Program-made: the position numbers and the translations under genes
Assembly (NCBI RefSeq): GCF_963583255.1
Contig: NC_084815.1
Coordinates: 13,935,724-13,999,723, forward strand
Source: Pyrus communis
Lineage: Eukaryota; Streptophyta; Magnoliopsida; Rosales; Rosaceae
Reading direction: 5' to 3'
DNA: 64,000 bases
In this document: positions 10,585 through 21,639 of the stretch, one piece after another
Layout: every line of letters starts with the position of its first letter
How positions within the stretch are numbered: the first letter of the stretch is position 1
Notes under the pieces: model-generated
Seen by the model: only the letters and a program-made list of their open reading frames with translations
Told to the model about the DNA's origin: nothing
Database searches by the model: none

Positions 10585-13370
10585 TCCCCCCTCAAGCTAA
10601 GCTGCGGGGATTGAGCAGTTAGCTTGGAACTAAGCAGCTTGAAACGAGTTGTGGGCAAACTTTTAGTGAATACATCAACAAGCTGATTGTGAGAGGTTAC
10701 ATATGATACAACAGCTAACTTGTTTATGACCAATTCACGAATGTAATGATAGTCGATCTCGATATGCTTCGTTCTTGCGTGAAAAATAGGATTGGCAGCA
10801 AGAGCAAGAACACTTTGATTGTCACATAAGAGCAGCAGGGGATTATGGAGATAGAAGCGAAGGTCATGGAGAAGGTAGCAAATCCATGATACTTCAGCAG
10901 TTGTTTGGGCTAGATAACGGTACTCACTTTCCGTGGAAGACTGAGTGACGGTTGGTTGCTTTCTGGCACTCCATGAAATGAGATTGTTGCCAAAGAATAT
11001 GCAGAAGCCAAATGTAGAATGTCGGCCCAGTTAGCGTTCGAAAAAGCAGTAATATTTGTAGAGCCTTTGGTGAGAAGAAGTCCATGATCTGGTGTCCCTT
11101 TGAGATAACGAAGAATCCGCTTAACAACTATGAAATGAGTTGTTCTGGGATTTTGAAGATGTTGACAAACTTGATTAACAGAAAAGGCAATGTCAGGCCT
11201 TGTCCATGTAAGGTATTGCAAAGCACCAACCAATGATCTGTACATGGTAGGATCTTGAAGCAATTCATTATTGTAGGAAGCAAGGTTGGAAGCAGATGAA
11301 GGTGATGCACATGGTTTCGAATCAAGCATGTTAGATTTTGTTAGGAGGTTCTGATCATACTTGGTTTGACACAAGAAGAGCGTGTCAACAGTTCGATGAG
11401 CTTGAATACCAAGAAAAAAATGCAGTAGGCCAACATTTTTCATAGCAAATTGAGTACTAAGCTTGTTGATCAAAGATTCAAAATGAGAAGAAGAGTTTCC
11501 TGTGATTAGAATATCATCAACGTAAACAAGTATAAAAGTGAGTGAGTGATCAGCCTTGACAAAGAGAGAATGATCTGCTATAGAGGAGCAGAATCCAAGA
11601 GCTAGAAGACAACGATAGAGCTCCTCGTACCTAGCTCGCAGAGCTTGTTTGAGACCATATAGAGACTTGTTAAGTTTGCACACAAAATGAGGTTTATGAA
11701 GGTCAATAAAACGTTGAGGTTGTGCCATGTACACATCTTCATGAAGCGTACCATGAAGGAAGGCATTGGAGACATCCAATTGAGTAATCTCCCAATTGAA
11801 CTGGACATCAAGTGATAAAATGAGTCTGATAGTTGTTGGTTTAGCTATCGGACCGAATGTTTCATGGTAGTCAATACCATGTTGTTGAAGAAACCCTTTA
11901 GATACAAGGCATGCTTTATATCGATCCAAGCCTTGTATTTGATTCAATACACCCATTTAGATCCAATAGTGTTGTGAGAATGAGGTGGTGGGACAAACGT
12001 CCAGGTGCTTGTGGACTTGAGCGCTTTGATTTCTGCAGCCATTGCTGCTTGCCAATGAGGATCCAAAGAAGCTTGTTTGAAGATGGTGGAAGTAGGTATT
12101 TGGAGAGTAGTGGATAAGGCACTAGAAAAGGGATGGCAAGTAGATAGAATTTTGGGCTTATATATACCAGACTTGGAACGGGTTTGCATGGGATGAATGT
12201 TGGTAGTGGTTGGTGGAAGAGTGAGAGGTGGTGGATCAGGTGAAATATGAAGTGGTAAGGAAAGGTTTTGATTACTGGAATGGGTAGTGGGTCCGGAGGG
12301 AGATTGAGGAGATGTGGAGCCATGGGTTGTATTTTGTGGTGATGTGGGTGAAGAGAAAAGTGAAAAGGTTATATTTGGCATATGAGTGTGTGATGTTTGG
12401 TTGGGATTTGTGATAAAGGGGCTGTGAGGAGGTGAATATGATATTGGTGGGGACGACTGTGAAGGTAATAAGGTTGTGGTTGATGGCATGTGAGGTGGAG
12501 GGTGGGGAGGATCAGGTAAAAAAAAGGCAATTATTGTCTGTGGGATTCTTGAACAGGTGGTGAAGAGGAATGTAATTATTGAAATGGAAAGGTTTCTTCA
12601 TCAAAATCAAATGGTACATTTCAGGAAATGTAGACATTACCTGTGACAAGATCCAAGCATCTATATCCTTTTTTTTGAAGTCCATATCCAATAGATACAC
12701 ATTTTTTACTTCGAAAAAGAAAACTTGTGTTTGGAGTAGGGTCTTAGCCATGGATAACAAGTGCAACCATACACCTTTAAGAATGAATAGTCAGGTGGGC
12801 AATGAAATAGTTTTTGAAGTGGTGCTACAAATTTAAGAGTAGAAGATGGTGTTCTATTGATGAGATACACCGAAGTTTGTAGCACTTCTACCTAATATTG
12901 GAGAGGAAGATTTGATTGAGCAAATAGAGTTCTAGTAAGCTCAATAATGTGTCTATTGTTCCTCTCCACTAAACCGTTTTGCTCAAGTGTGTGTGGGCAA
13001 CAAAATTGTTATGTTATTCCATGAGATGTGAGAAAATACTTAAAAGCATTGCTTGTATATTCTCCCCCTTCCCCCATTACCACATCGAATAGCTTTGATC
13101 TTTTGATCAAATTGATTTTCAACTTGTAGTTTAAAATTCTGAAAAGCTTTAAAGGCATCAAATTTTAATTTTAAAGGATATAACCAACAAAATCGAGACC
13201 AATCATCAATGAAAATAATGTAATACTTGAAACCAGAAATCGAAGATAGATGAGCTGGACCCTAAATATCAGTGTGGATTAATTGTAGAGGAGAAGTTGA
13301 ATTACATTGAGCTCTTGAAAAAGGTAACCTAGACTTCTTGCATAAGGGACAACTATTACAAAAGTGAATT
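10585..13370 (-). pseudogene. Copia pol pseudogene: integrase, RT and RNase H
   Basis: Reading the minus strand from 13370, the first block is CNSCPLCKKSRLPF and an IHTDIWGPA-like start of the integrase core, followed by a serine/threonine-rich spacer with MQTRSKSGI (around 12180). Then comes reverse transcriptase: WVY near 11945, YKACLVSKGF, the QLDVSNAFLHG block, KLNKSLYGLKQ, and the catalytic box LVYVDDILITG (about 11510-11540). RNase H follows, with YRSLVGALQYLTWTRPDIAF and, near 10750, RTKHIEIDYHYIRE. These are the standard Copia (RVT_2) blocks. Several frame changes and stops (for example near 11956, 12500 and 10910) make it non-functional. The N-terminal part of pol lies beyond the gypsy insertion at 19066-20627. 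Confidence 0.88.
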
Positions 13371-13430
13371 AGGTAAGTGCAATTTCTGAAATTCAATCTC
13401 AATTTTTAATCTCACTGTTTTTATGTCACA

Positions 13431-14737
13431 GGTTGTTGATGGATCCAAAGTGCAAAAAGCAAGTGTATATGGTGTGTGCACCATGCAAGGACACCCCTCT
13501 GAGCAATGTCCTCAATTGATAGAGAATGGAGGATGGGAGAGTGCCTATGCTGTGGGATTTTGAAGGCCAAAATCAACCCAAATATGATCCATACGCAAAC
13601 ACTTACAATCCTGGATGGAGAGATCATCCAAACATGAAGTGGAGGGCGCCTTAACAACCTTAACAACAAGAAGGATTTCGTCCACCACCCCCTGGGATTT
13701 TTCAAAGGCCATATGCACCAATGCAACCTCAACCACCTCCGATTCAACCAAACTCAGGTACATCTTTGGATAATGATAAAGTTATTCAATTACTCACCTC
13801 TTTGACGCAAGGAGTACAAAATCAAGCTAAAAAGGTGGATGAATTGGAGAAGCAAATGGGGCAAAAGGCAAAATTCATGGGGCAGTTTAGAGAACAAGGA
13901 AAACTGCCTAGTTCAACCATTGTGAATCCAAGAGGAGGATTTGAAACCGTCAATGCTATCACGTTAAGAAGTGGCAAGGAAGTTGGAACCACCCCACAAC
14001 CACCCAATTCAAGCCAAAAGGAGGATAAAAAGTTGCTGCAAGAGGAAGAGGACAAAGGCAAAGCCACGACAAGGGTGGAGCAACCTTTGCTGCAGACACT
14101 TAAATCTCCTATGACGTCCAACAAAGGTAAGTTAGGTCTAAATTCAATTGTTTCTAATGTTATTCCACCAAATGTGCCTTTCCCTCACAGATTTTTGCAA
14201 TCAAAGAAAGAAGAGAGTGACAAGGACATTCTTGAGACATTTAGAAATGTGCAAGTCAATATCCCTCTCCTTGATGCAATCAAACAAGTTCCAAAGTATG
14301 CCAAATTCTTGAAAGAACTTTGCACAACAAGGAAAAGGATTTCGAACAAGGAAGTGGTATATGTAAGTGAAAATGTCTCTGCAATGTTGCAAAGGAAATT
14401 GCCTCCTAAATGCAAAGATCCAGGTAGTTTCACTATCCCTTGTGTAATTGGAAATACAGGGTTTGAACATGCTATGTTAGACTTAGGTGCATCCATTAAT
14501 GTCATGCCTTACTCTATTTATGCATCTATGAACTTAGGAGAGCTTAAAAATGATGGAGTTATTATTCAATTAGCCGATCGTTCTAATGCATATCCAAAAG
14601 GAGTTTTGGAAGATGTTTTGGTGCAGGTTGATCATTTAATCTTTCCGGCTAATTTTTATGTGCTTGAAATGGAAGATTCGGCTCATTCTCCACCATTGCC
14701 ACTCCTACTTGGAAGGCCATTCATGAAAACAGCCTAA
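13431..14737 (+). pseudogene. Gypsy (Athila-like) gag and aspartic protease, broken
   Basis: The frame begins around VVDGSKVQ and shows CTMQGHPSEQCP, the Athila-type zinc-knuckle region, then YDPYANTYNPGWRDHPN, a hallmark of Athila gag. A single extra T near 13559 shifts the frame, and two TAA codons follow near 13651-13663. From 13721 to 14737 the frame is open for 338 codons. It includes a coiled stretch (LTQGVQNQAKKVDELEKQMG), the linker NAITLRSGKEVG, and a retropepsin-like domain with LDLGASINVMP (the active-site motif is normally D[ST]GA, so DLG is the variant seen in this clade) and LLLGRPFMKTA. A TAA at 14735 ends it. In a working element this polyprotein forms the particle and cleaves itself. 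Confidence 0.85.
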
Positions 14738-15271
14738 ACCAAAATTGATGTGGCCAAGGGAGCATTAACAATGGAGTTTGGTGGTGATATAATTAAATTC
14801 AATGTTTCTGAATCTATTAAGAATCCTAATGATGTTCACCCTTGTTTTGTCATTGATGTGAATAAAGATGTAGGGCAGGAACGATCAACACCTATTAAGA
14901 AGAATGCATCTATAACCACCATCGAAGAAGGAATTGGAGTGGCTGCCCTAAAAACACCCAATCTGGCCTAGAGCACCACTAGTGATTTTGTCGACAGTGC
15001 TGCCACTTTTTAGCATCCATCACAATATGTTTGTAAGTCTCCAATCCCAATTCCAATTCCCATTTCAACTAATAGGTTGTTACCTTCTTTGATACAGGTT
15101 CCCAATCGAAATCAAGGTGGTGAGAAAGTTCACTTTGAATTTAGGAAGCTCAACACCACAATCAGGGAGGATCATTATCCCCTTCCATTCATTGAGCCTT
15201 ATTATGAGTATTTTGAGGAGCATGTCGTGGAGGATGTAGCCCTCCATGCCGTGAGCACTAATGGAGCTTAA
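14738..15271 (+). pseudogene. Gypsy pol remnant: post-protease and first RT motif joined to the pol end
   Basis: After the stop the same reading continues (KIDVAKGALTMEFG at 14740-14781), then breaks again near 14970. At about 15131 the frame gives FRKLNTTIREDHYPLPFI, the first conserved motif of gypsy reverse transcriptase. Immediately afterwards it reads YYEYFEEHVVEDVALHA and stops at 15271. All later RT motifs, RNase H and integrase are absent, so several kilobases of pol have been removed. The following non-coding bases (GTCCGGCTGGAAGACATTAA near 15283) match the usual post-pol segment of such elements by recall. Confidence 0.75.
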
Positions 15272-17195
15272 AAGGAGGTATCGTCCGGCTGGAAGACATT
15301 AAAGCAAGCGCTTCTTGGGAGGCAACTCATGCATTCAAATAAAGAAGACCTAGGAATCTCTAACAATCCACAACCAGATTTGCGTTCCTAAACCCTACTC
15401 TTTATTGCTTTTACTTTGCTATGATAGTTGTGTTTGTTAGTTGTGTTGTTTTGATGACTTTTGTGTGAGTCTTTGTTTGAAACATTGAGGACAATGTTTG
15501 GTTTAAGTGTGGTGAGGGGGGGTAAACAAGCTATTTTTAAGCTGTTTTTGCATGATTTTCGTGGGATTTATTCACCTATCACTTCTAATATTGTTACTCA
15601 CTGTTTTAAGTATTTTTAGGGTGTTTTGAAGTGTTTTAATGTGTCTTAAACAGAAATTATGAAAATTTAAAAAAAAATCGAAAACAGTTTTGAAAAACCC
15701 AAAAAGAGTTGTTTTTGTTTGTTTGTTTGTGTCTTAGGGTACTTTCCAACACAATGATGATGATTTGGTTTTTAATTGCATGAATGTTAAAGAAAGTTAC
15801 AAACATGGATGGAAGTTTGAGTTCTTTGAGGTTTATGATTAGTTGTAGTTGTCGTTTACGAATTCACATGTAATCACAAAAGGAAAAAAAAAATCAATTT
15901 TTGTAACATGCTTGAAGGAAGGAACTCAAACTATTGCTACAACCTTGAGAGACTTAAGCCTAAACGTTATTTAGAGAGTTATTAATCTATGATTTCTTGT
16001 TTTCTAAAGTCGTTGCATGATCTCATTATTTCTTTGCTTGGTTGCTACTTAGAATGCGTTTCATCATTATAGTTCCAAATACTAGAACTCATACCTGTTT
16101 CATTCAAAGCATGATATTGAGTGTATAACATACAATAAGATGAAGTTGTTTAGTTAAACCAGAGCCAAAAAGCCTTAACCTTTGCATATGTATTGTAGGT
16201 TTAACCCTTTTGAGCCTTACTTAGCCTATTTTCTTTGTTAGCCACATTATCCTTACCTAGCCTAGAATAGAACTATCCATACCCTTATTCTTAAAGGATA
16301 GTGAAGCATGACTTAGAGGGAATTCCCTTTGATCTTTAATTTGTAGAAAAACAAGTGTGGGGGAATTTAAAAGAGCATGGGAAAAGAAGAAAAAGAAAAA
16401 AAAAAAACGAGAAGAAAAAGTTGTGAAAAGAAAGAAAAAGAGTTGAGAAATAAGTGAGAATGAACTCACAAGTATTGGTTGTTGAAGAAAGGGTCCAAAA
16501 GTTTGAATTTGACCCTAAGTGTTGTATGAATCTCCCATGGGTGTTAAAAGTTGATTTCTCCATTCAAAAGTGAATTCTAAACGTTTATTTCATTACTTTG
16601 CTTACTATTGCTTTAAGAACCTTAGTTTATCCTTACCTTTCTTTGTTAGCCAATACCCTAGCCCCTTTACAACCCTTAGACTTCTATCTTGATTGTTATG
16701 TGTTTCAATATGTGGAGCTTGAAATTGGTATGAGCATATGGAATCCCTGGTTCTCGATTCTAAGTAGTAGCATTCCGTTCATGATATCATATACATGTCA
16801 TATTAATAATTCCAGAAAATGCTTTCTTTGTTATAACATATGTGAGTGCTAGTCTACATGTTTGCATCAATCTTCTCACATATACTTAGTATAGGGAGTG
16901 TAGTCAGAAAATCTGTGTGAAAATAGAGAGTATATCTAGTGAGGAATTGAGGGAATTCTCTAAGGTATGTTACTACTTTCAAATTGCTGTTTTAATTGAT
17001 TAAATGTGAGCTAGTGAGTGGTGACTACGGTTAAGTGTTTGCTCAAGTGTAAAGAGAGATAAAATCTATAGGAGTAGTGATTTTTAATATGTCATGTTCA
17101 TTGGAAATCCCTGAGGCAAATGTTGGAAGGTTTAGATTGTGTTTTGTTTGTTTTGCTTTGCTCGAGGACTAGCAAAAGCTAAGTATGGGGGAATT
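15272..17195 (+). other. Gypsy 3' non-coding region with two polypurine tracts
   Basis: No coding sequence is convincing. One purine-rich tract, AAGTGTGGTGAGGGGGGG, lies at about 15506-15525. A second, AAGTATGGGGGAATT, lies directly before the LTR at 17196 and is the likely primer for plus-strand synthesis. The same two-tract layout and much of the sequence recur in reverse at 42006-43700. Several small frames in the interval are AT-rich noise. Confidence 0.7.
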
Positions 17196-19065
17196 TGATA
17201 AGAGCATGTTTATGTGATTAGTTAGCTTGTATTCTTGCATTTATGTTGTTAGTTCATAGTTATTTTAGTATTTTAAGCTATTTTCGTGTGTTTGTAGGTC
17301 CAAAGGGCTAAAGAGGCAACAAAGTGCATTTTGGAGCAGTTTTAGGCTTGGAATGATAGCACATGCATGGAGCAAGGTGGATGGACGAAAGGTGGATGGA
17401 TGAAATTGAAGTTCAAGAAGGGCTAGGAATGTGCTAAAGAGTTGAAGAAATTAATTCAAGACTTGGAAGAGAAGGAATCAGCTACAAAGAAGGAAACATG
17501 AGTCAAACTTCCTTATTTTGACTTAGTCAATCCTAATCTTTTCCTAATTATGTTCCAGCTGCAAAGGGGTTCCTAATTAATTTAGGACACTTAAATATAA
17601 GTTCTAGAAGCCCTAATCCCAGTCAAGGAAGGATGCCATATCAAATATGCAAGGAATCCTTCTTTGCCGTGCAAGGAAGTCACATTCCCCTTTCTTTCTA
17701 GGCTTGCCGCATATCACTTACCCTTTTTCTCTTGGGATTCTGATTTGTTACCCTTTTCTTGGGGGATCTGGAGTCTTAAATCTTTCCTAAAACATTTAAT
17801 AAAAGCTATGATCCTTTCCCTAAATTATATACAATCTGCCGCACAAAAGAGACATCCATCATTCAGCCATCGTTCACCCCTTCCACACCCACATCCGCAC
17901 CATACCATTCATCCATCACAACTCAATTTCATACCCAAACACCCTTGTGCTGCAATTTTGCAAGGAGAAAGGAGAGAGGATAGCTTGGAGCCATGCCTAC
18001 CATTCAAGTTGGATTGTTGAAACGTTTCTAGGTGTATTCAATCTTTGTTTTCAATGTTTAATTTAAGTTACCTTTGTTTTGCAAACATGAGGAGCTAAAC
18101 TTGTTTTAGCTAGAGGAGATTTTGAAACCATGATTATATTTGCAATATGAATTGATTACTTCTAGTTGTGATTTCATAAATCGTGAATTCAATTTACTTA
18201 ACTGTTGGATTAAGAACTTATTCTTGTATGTTCATTAAGGAGGCCTACTTAGTTTGCATGCATGAATTTGATGCTAGAATATACGGGAGTTTCACATAAT
18301 CGTTATGAACTTATATTCATAAGTAGTGGAGGTCGCTGGTCATGATCGTGTTAAGTTAAATTCCTGGCAGGAGTATCATGTTGTTCATAGTTACGAATGC
18401 CTTGTCAATACTTATGATTTTCACAAAGTTTAATTATCTTTGATTGTATCTCTATTATGCTGTTCATGTAAGGAACTATTGAAGAATAATTTGGTTGCCG
18501 ATGTGTATTCCATCCAGTTCAATAACTTAAGGAAAATATGAGGGTTAATTAGTCTTGTTCACGGTTAATCTAGGGCGTTGAGGTTCATGGTTTATTGGAA
18601 AAGCAACTGGAAATTGATTTGTATGCAAGTGTGTCATGTGTGAAGAATAATCCTTTAGCTAGCTTATCACCCATTAATTCACCCAATTTCGTATTAAACT
18701 TAGTTTGTTTCTGCAATTACTTGTTTTTACTTTAAATTCGTTAAAACCCAATCCCCTTTACTTTGTTGTGTCAAATTAGTTAGAATCTGTCCAATTTGTG
18801 TTTTTAAGTGTTTTGAGTCAAGTTAAAGTTAGAATTCGTCCAAATCACCCTTTAGTATCTAGTTTGAGTCTTTTTGATTGTTTTGAGATGTTTTGAGTCT
18901 TTTTAGTTTGTTTTGAGTTCTTTGAGTGTAGTTTTGTGTTTTTGAGTCAGTTTTAAGTAGATTAGCAATCCTTCCTAATTCACGGCCTAGAACGATTCCT
19001 ACTTGCATCTTTACAACAATTGTCAACAAGAGGGTTTAATTTGAGTGCTAGTTTATATCACATCA
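17196..19065 (+). repeat. 3' LTR of the Athila-like element
   Basis: About 1,870 bp, starting TGATAAGAGC right after a purine tract and ending CACATCA, giving TGAT/ATCA inverted ends. The 3' end (ACAATTGTCAACAAGAGGG, then TTTAATTTG) matches the corresponding end of the LTR at 39502. No ORF in it is convincing. Confidence 0.75.
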
Positions 19066-20627
19066 AGTTTTTGGATCTTTAATGCTGCCAACAAGAGCAA
19101 TATCTGAGGAGGAGACAATCTGTTGAAAAACTTGAAGTTTAGGGTGCCCGAGGCGCTTGTGCCAAAGATTTGGTGTTGCCTTGATGCTGAAACAAGTAGG
19201 AGATGAAGACATTTTCATGAAAGGAATTTTATAGAGGCAATCGTCAATAGGGCCTTGAAAAAGGGTTTTCCATGTGACCATGTCCTTAATGATGCAAGAA
19301 AATGGGTGAGTATCAAACAACAATTATTGTCATTGGTAAATTGATAAATTGAAAGCAAATTATGAGTAGCTTGGGGTGTGTGAAGGATATTGTTAAAAAG
19401 AAATTAGGAAGAAGGAGTGTAGAATTAGGATTTACCAGAGTGCTCAACGTCAAGAGACTAACCATTTGCTACATTAACTTTGTCTGTTCCTGTGCAGTCT
19501 GAGCGAATCGACAGATTTGAAAGGTTATTGGTAATATGATTTGTGGCCCCAGAGTCAGCATACCAGGTAAATGTGGAGGGAGAAACTTGATTCATGGAGA
19601 AGTAGGACACAGATGGAGAAAATGATTGAGGCTGATAATAGTTTGGGGAAGGTGTAGCAAGTTTTGATGGTGGAGGGAAATTATGGAAGCCCTGGTTTAG
19701 ACGGTTGTAGCATCTAGCAGTAGTATGGCCATGGGTATTATAGAATGTATAGAAAGGTTGGTTGTTGTTGGTGTTGTTGTGGAAGAAGTTGGGTCGATTG
19801 AAGCGATTTGGGTTAAAAGTGGCGTTTTTGTTGGGCCTGGAGGGGGAAAAACGAGACTGAGAATTGATGTTAAAAGGCTTAAAAGGTGCAGTGGTGTGGA
19901 AAGCTTGAAAGGAGGGTTCTTGGAGGTTAGCAGTGCTACTCTCAATAGCTAACTCTTCACTGAGCAAGAGGCCTTGAAGTTCTTCAAGAGTTACAGGTTC
20001 TGAACGAACCCTAATCGAAGTAGCTAAGACATTGTAGTCACTAGGAAGGCCATTGAGGGTATGTGCTACAAAATCAAGGTCATCAAGTAGAGCACCAGCT
20101 GCAGCAAGGGCATCAGCGGTCTGCTTAACAAGCTGAAGATAGTCAAACGCGGAGAGGGCTCATTTCTTCAAATTTTGAAGCTTAGCTTTGAGCTACAGAA
20201 AATGGGATCTACTAATACCACCAAAACGGTTCTCCAAGTTGATCCATAGAGTACACACAGTGGTTGATCTAATGGTGTAAGGGAGAACTGCTTCAGAGAG
20301 GCTAGCATTTATCCAAATCTTACAGGTGCGGTGCCATTGGGCATAAGGTTTGGAATTGTGGATTTTGTACCAAAAGCATCAGGGAGAAATTGTGGGGGGG
20401 CAAGGCTCTGTTCCATCAATTAGGCCTAACATATCATAGTTCTCGAAAATAGGGATGAACAGCTCTTTCCACACAAGATAGTAATCACGTGTAAGTTTGG
20501 CAGGCAGGATGGATGCAATGTGTTGAGTAGCAATTGGGGGTGTGTAGGAGTGGGTTTGATGGGAAAGATCAGATGAGGAAGCATCAGAAAAGGGGTTAGT
20601 CATGTCTTGAATCCTTGAGGAGCCCAT
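19066..20627 (-). pseudogene. Copia gag, protease and pre-integrase pseudogene
   Basis: On the minus strand gag starts at 20627 with MGSSRIQDMTNPFSDASSSD and passes through a block typical of plant Copia gag (DYYLVWKELFIPIFENYDML). It then becomes broken between 20378 and 19970. At 19967-19458 an open frame carries FYNTHGHTTARCYNR, a degenerate zinc knuckle, and TWYADSGATNHITN, the protease active site with DSGA. At 19323-19066 the gag-pre-integrase motif LWHKRLGHPKLQVFQ is present and the frame ends at the gypsy junction in KDPKT. Stops and frame changes separate the three pieces. Pol continues beyond the insertion at 13370. Confidence 0.85.
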
Positions 20628-20669
20628 GGGTTAGAAGGAGATAGAACAATGTAACAACCGTTAGGTATT

Positions 20670-20686
20670 AATGGTTTTGGATACCA
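20670..20686 (-). other. Primer-binding site of the Copia element
   Basis: Directly inside the right LTR the minus strand reads TGGTATCCAAAACCATT. The first seven bases are the usual start of plant Copia primer-binding sites complementary to initiator-methionine tRNA; the rest has drifted. Confidence 0.7.
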
Positions 20687-21100
20687 TGATGAAATGCAAA
20701 GCTGAGAGTAAGGATCATCTTTGTATGTTGAAAAGAGTACGAATAATATTACAAGCTATTTGTAAGAGAAGGGAAACGGCAGACCTTGAAACCTTAAAAG
20801 ATAAAGAGTGAAAACAACAGTATTTATATACATGGTTGCATTTGAAACCCTAGAAGAATATTCTTTTTGCTCATCCTTATCTATGCACATCTGTCCAAGC
20901 CTTGCTGTCAATGTACGGTTGAGATGGTTCTCGGTGAGTGCTGGGTGTGTTGATCAATTGGACAGGTGTCTTGGCAAGGTGTAGCCCGTCAATGTACCGT
21001 TGAGATAGTTCTAGGTGAGTGTTGGGTGTGTTGATCAATTGGACAGGTATTTTGGCAAGATGTAGCACCATGGGCTCTGTTCACTGGACTATGGTTAATA
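20687..21100 (-). repeat. 5' LTR of the Copia element with an internal 81-bp tandem duplication
   Basis: 414 bp, matching 10248-10584, bounded by AGACC at 21101. Bases 20907-20987 and 20988-21068 are two copies of one 81-bp unit (start GTCAATGTAC, with TGTTGATCAATTGGACAGG inside). The other LTR has only one copy, so the duplication arose after this insertion or in the template. Confidence 0.88.
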
Positions 21101-21235
21101 AGACCATAAAAAATAAGTACCCATACGTAGAACGATGTGTATAAACTTAGAGGCAGAGAGACAGTACTACTATGAGCAATAGGAAGGGCATCACCGTTTT
21201 ACCCACAGTAAGAAAAAAATATTACTAGTATAAGG

Positions 21236-21527
21236 ATAGAGGTCTTGAACTGCCAGGGTTGGTCATCTGATGAGTGGCTCCAGTATCAAGGAACCAAGTA
21301 GGATCCACACCTTAGCTAGAAGCAGCATGAAAGCCAGCGAATGGAGCAGCAGGACGATGAGAACAGGCCATGACATGGTGACCAGATGAATTACAGTAAT
21401 TGCACCAATAGGCCGGGGGAGCTGCTCTAAACGCACCCAAGAAGTTCCACTCACTTGACCGAGGCAATGCCGCCGCCACCCGTACAGCACCCCCAACTCC
21501 CTCTGGTACAACAGTTTTTAGTTTCAT
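21236..21527 (-). pseudogene. Copia gag zinc knuckle and protease fragment
   Basis: On the minus strand one frame reads WCNYCNSSGHHVMACSHRP, a CX2CX4HX4C zinc knuckle, followed after a stop by DPTWFLDTGATHQMTN, the Copia protease active site with DTGA. The order and spacing fit gag-protease of a Copia family different from the element ending at 21100. No LTR is attached. It is a short remnant with at least one in-frame stop between the two motifs. The flanks are undefined and it abuts LINE-derived sequence on the right. Confidence 0.75.
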
Positions 21528-21639
21528 TATATTCCAATGTCCTAATTCAATAAAATCTGCAACCGTTTCATTTTTGAGTAATCAATAATACTAGAAGTTA
21601 AGGGAAAAGGAAAAACGCAATTAAATTAAAGGACCAAAA

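Larger units (their letters stand above)
13371..19065 (+). mobile_element. Athila/TAT-like gypsy element, 5'-truncated, nested in Copia
   Basis: The element contains a gag/protease pseudogene, a stub of RT, about 1.9 kb of non-coding 3' sequence with two purine tracts, and one LTR at 17196-19065 (TGATAAGAGC start, CACATCA end). The plus-strand left boundary is set by where Copia homology stops (GTGAATTAG at about 13371), and the right boundary by where it resumes (AGTTTTTGGATC at 19066). No 5' LTR or primer-binding site is visible, so the left end was lost. Its 3' non-coding region and LTR resemble those of the minus-strand element at 39502-46579, which marks them as relatives. Confidence 0.8.
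10248..21100 (-). mobile_element. Ty1/Copia retrotransposon with both LTRs, minus strand, interrupted
   Basis: Long terminal repeats lie at 10248-10584 and 20687-21100. The 5-bp target duplication AGACC is at 10243-10247 and 21101-21105. A primer-binding site (TGGTATCC on the minus strand, close to the initiator-Met tRNA type) adjoins the right LTR at 20670-20686. A purine-rich tract (GAGGGGGGA on the minus strand) adjoins the left LTR at about 10585-10595. Gene order on the minus strand is gag, protease, pre-integrase, integrase, RT, RNase H, which is the Copia order. A gypsy element (13371-19065) splits pol between the pre-integrase motif and the integrase. Coding parts carry stops and frameshifts, so the copy is dead even apart from the insertion. 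Confidence 0.9.

Noticed and set aside
13371..13430. Intron-like sequence (AG|GTAAGT ... CACAG|GTT) at the gypsy left junction
   Set aside because: It coincides with the junction between Copia and gypsy on opposite strands; no exon on the Copia side makes sense, so the splice-like motifs are probably chance.
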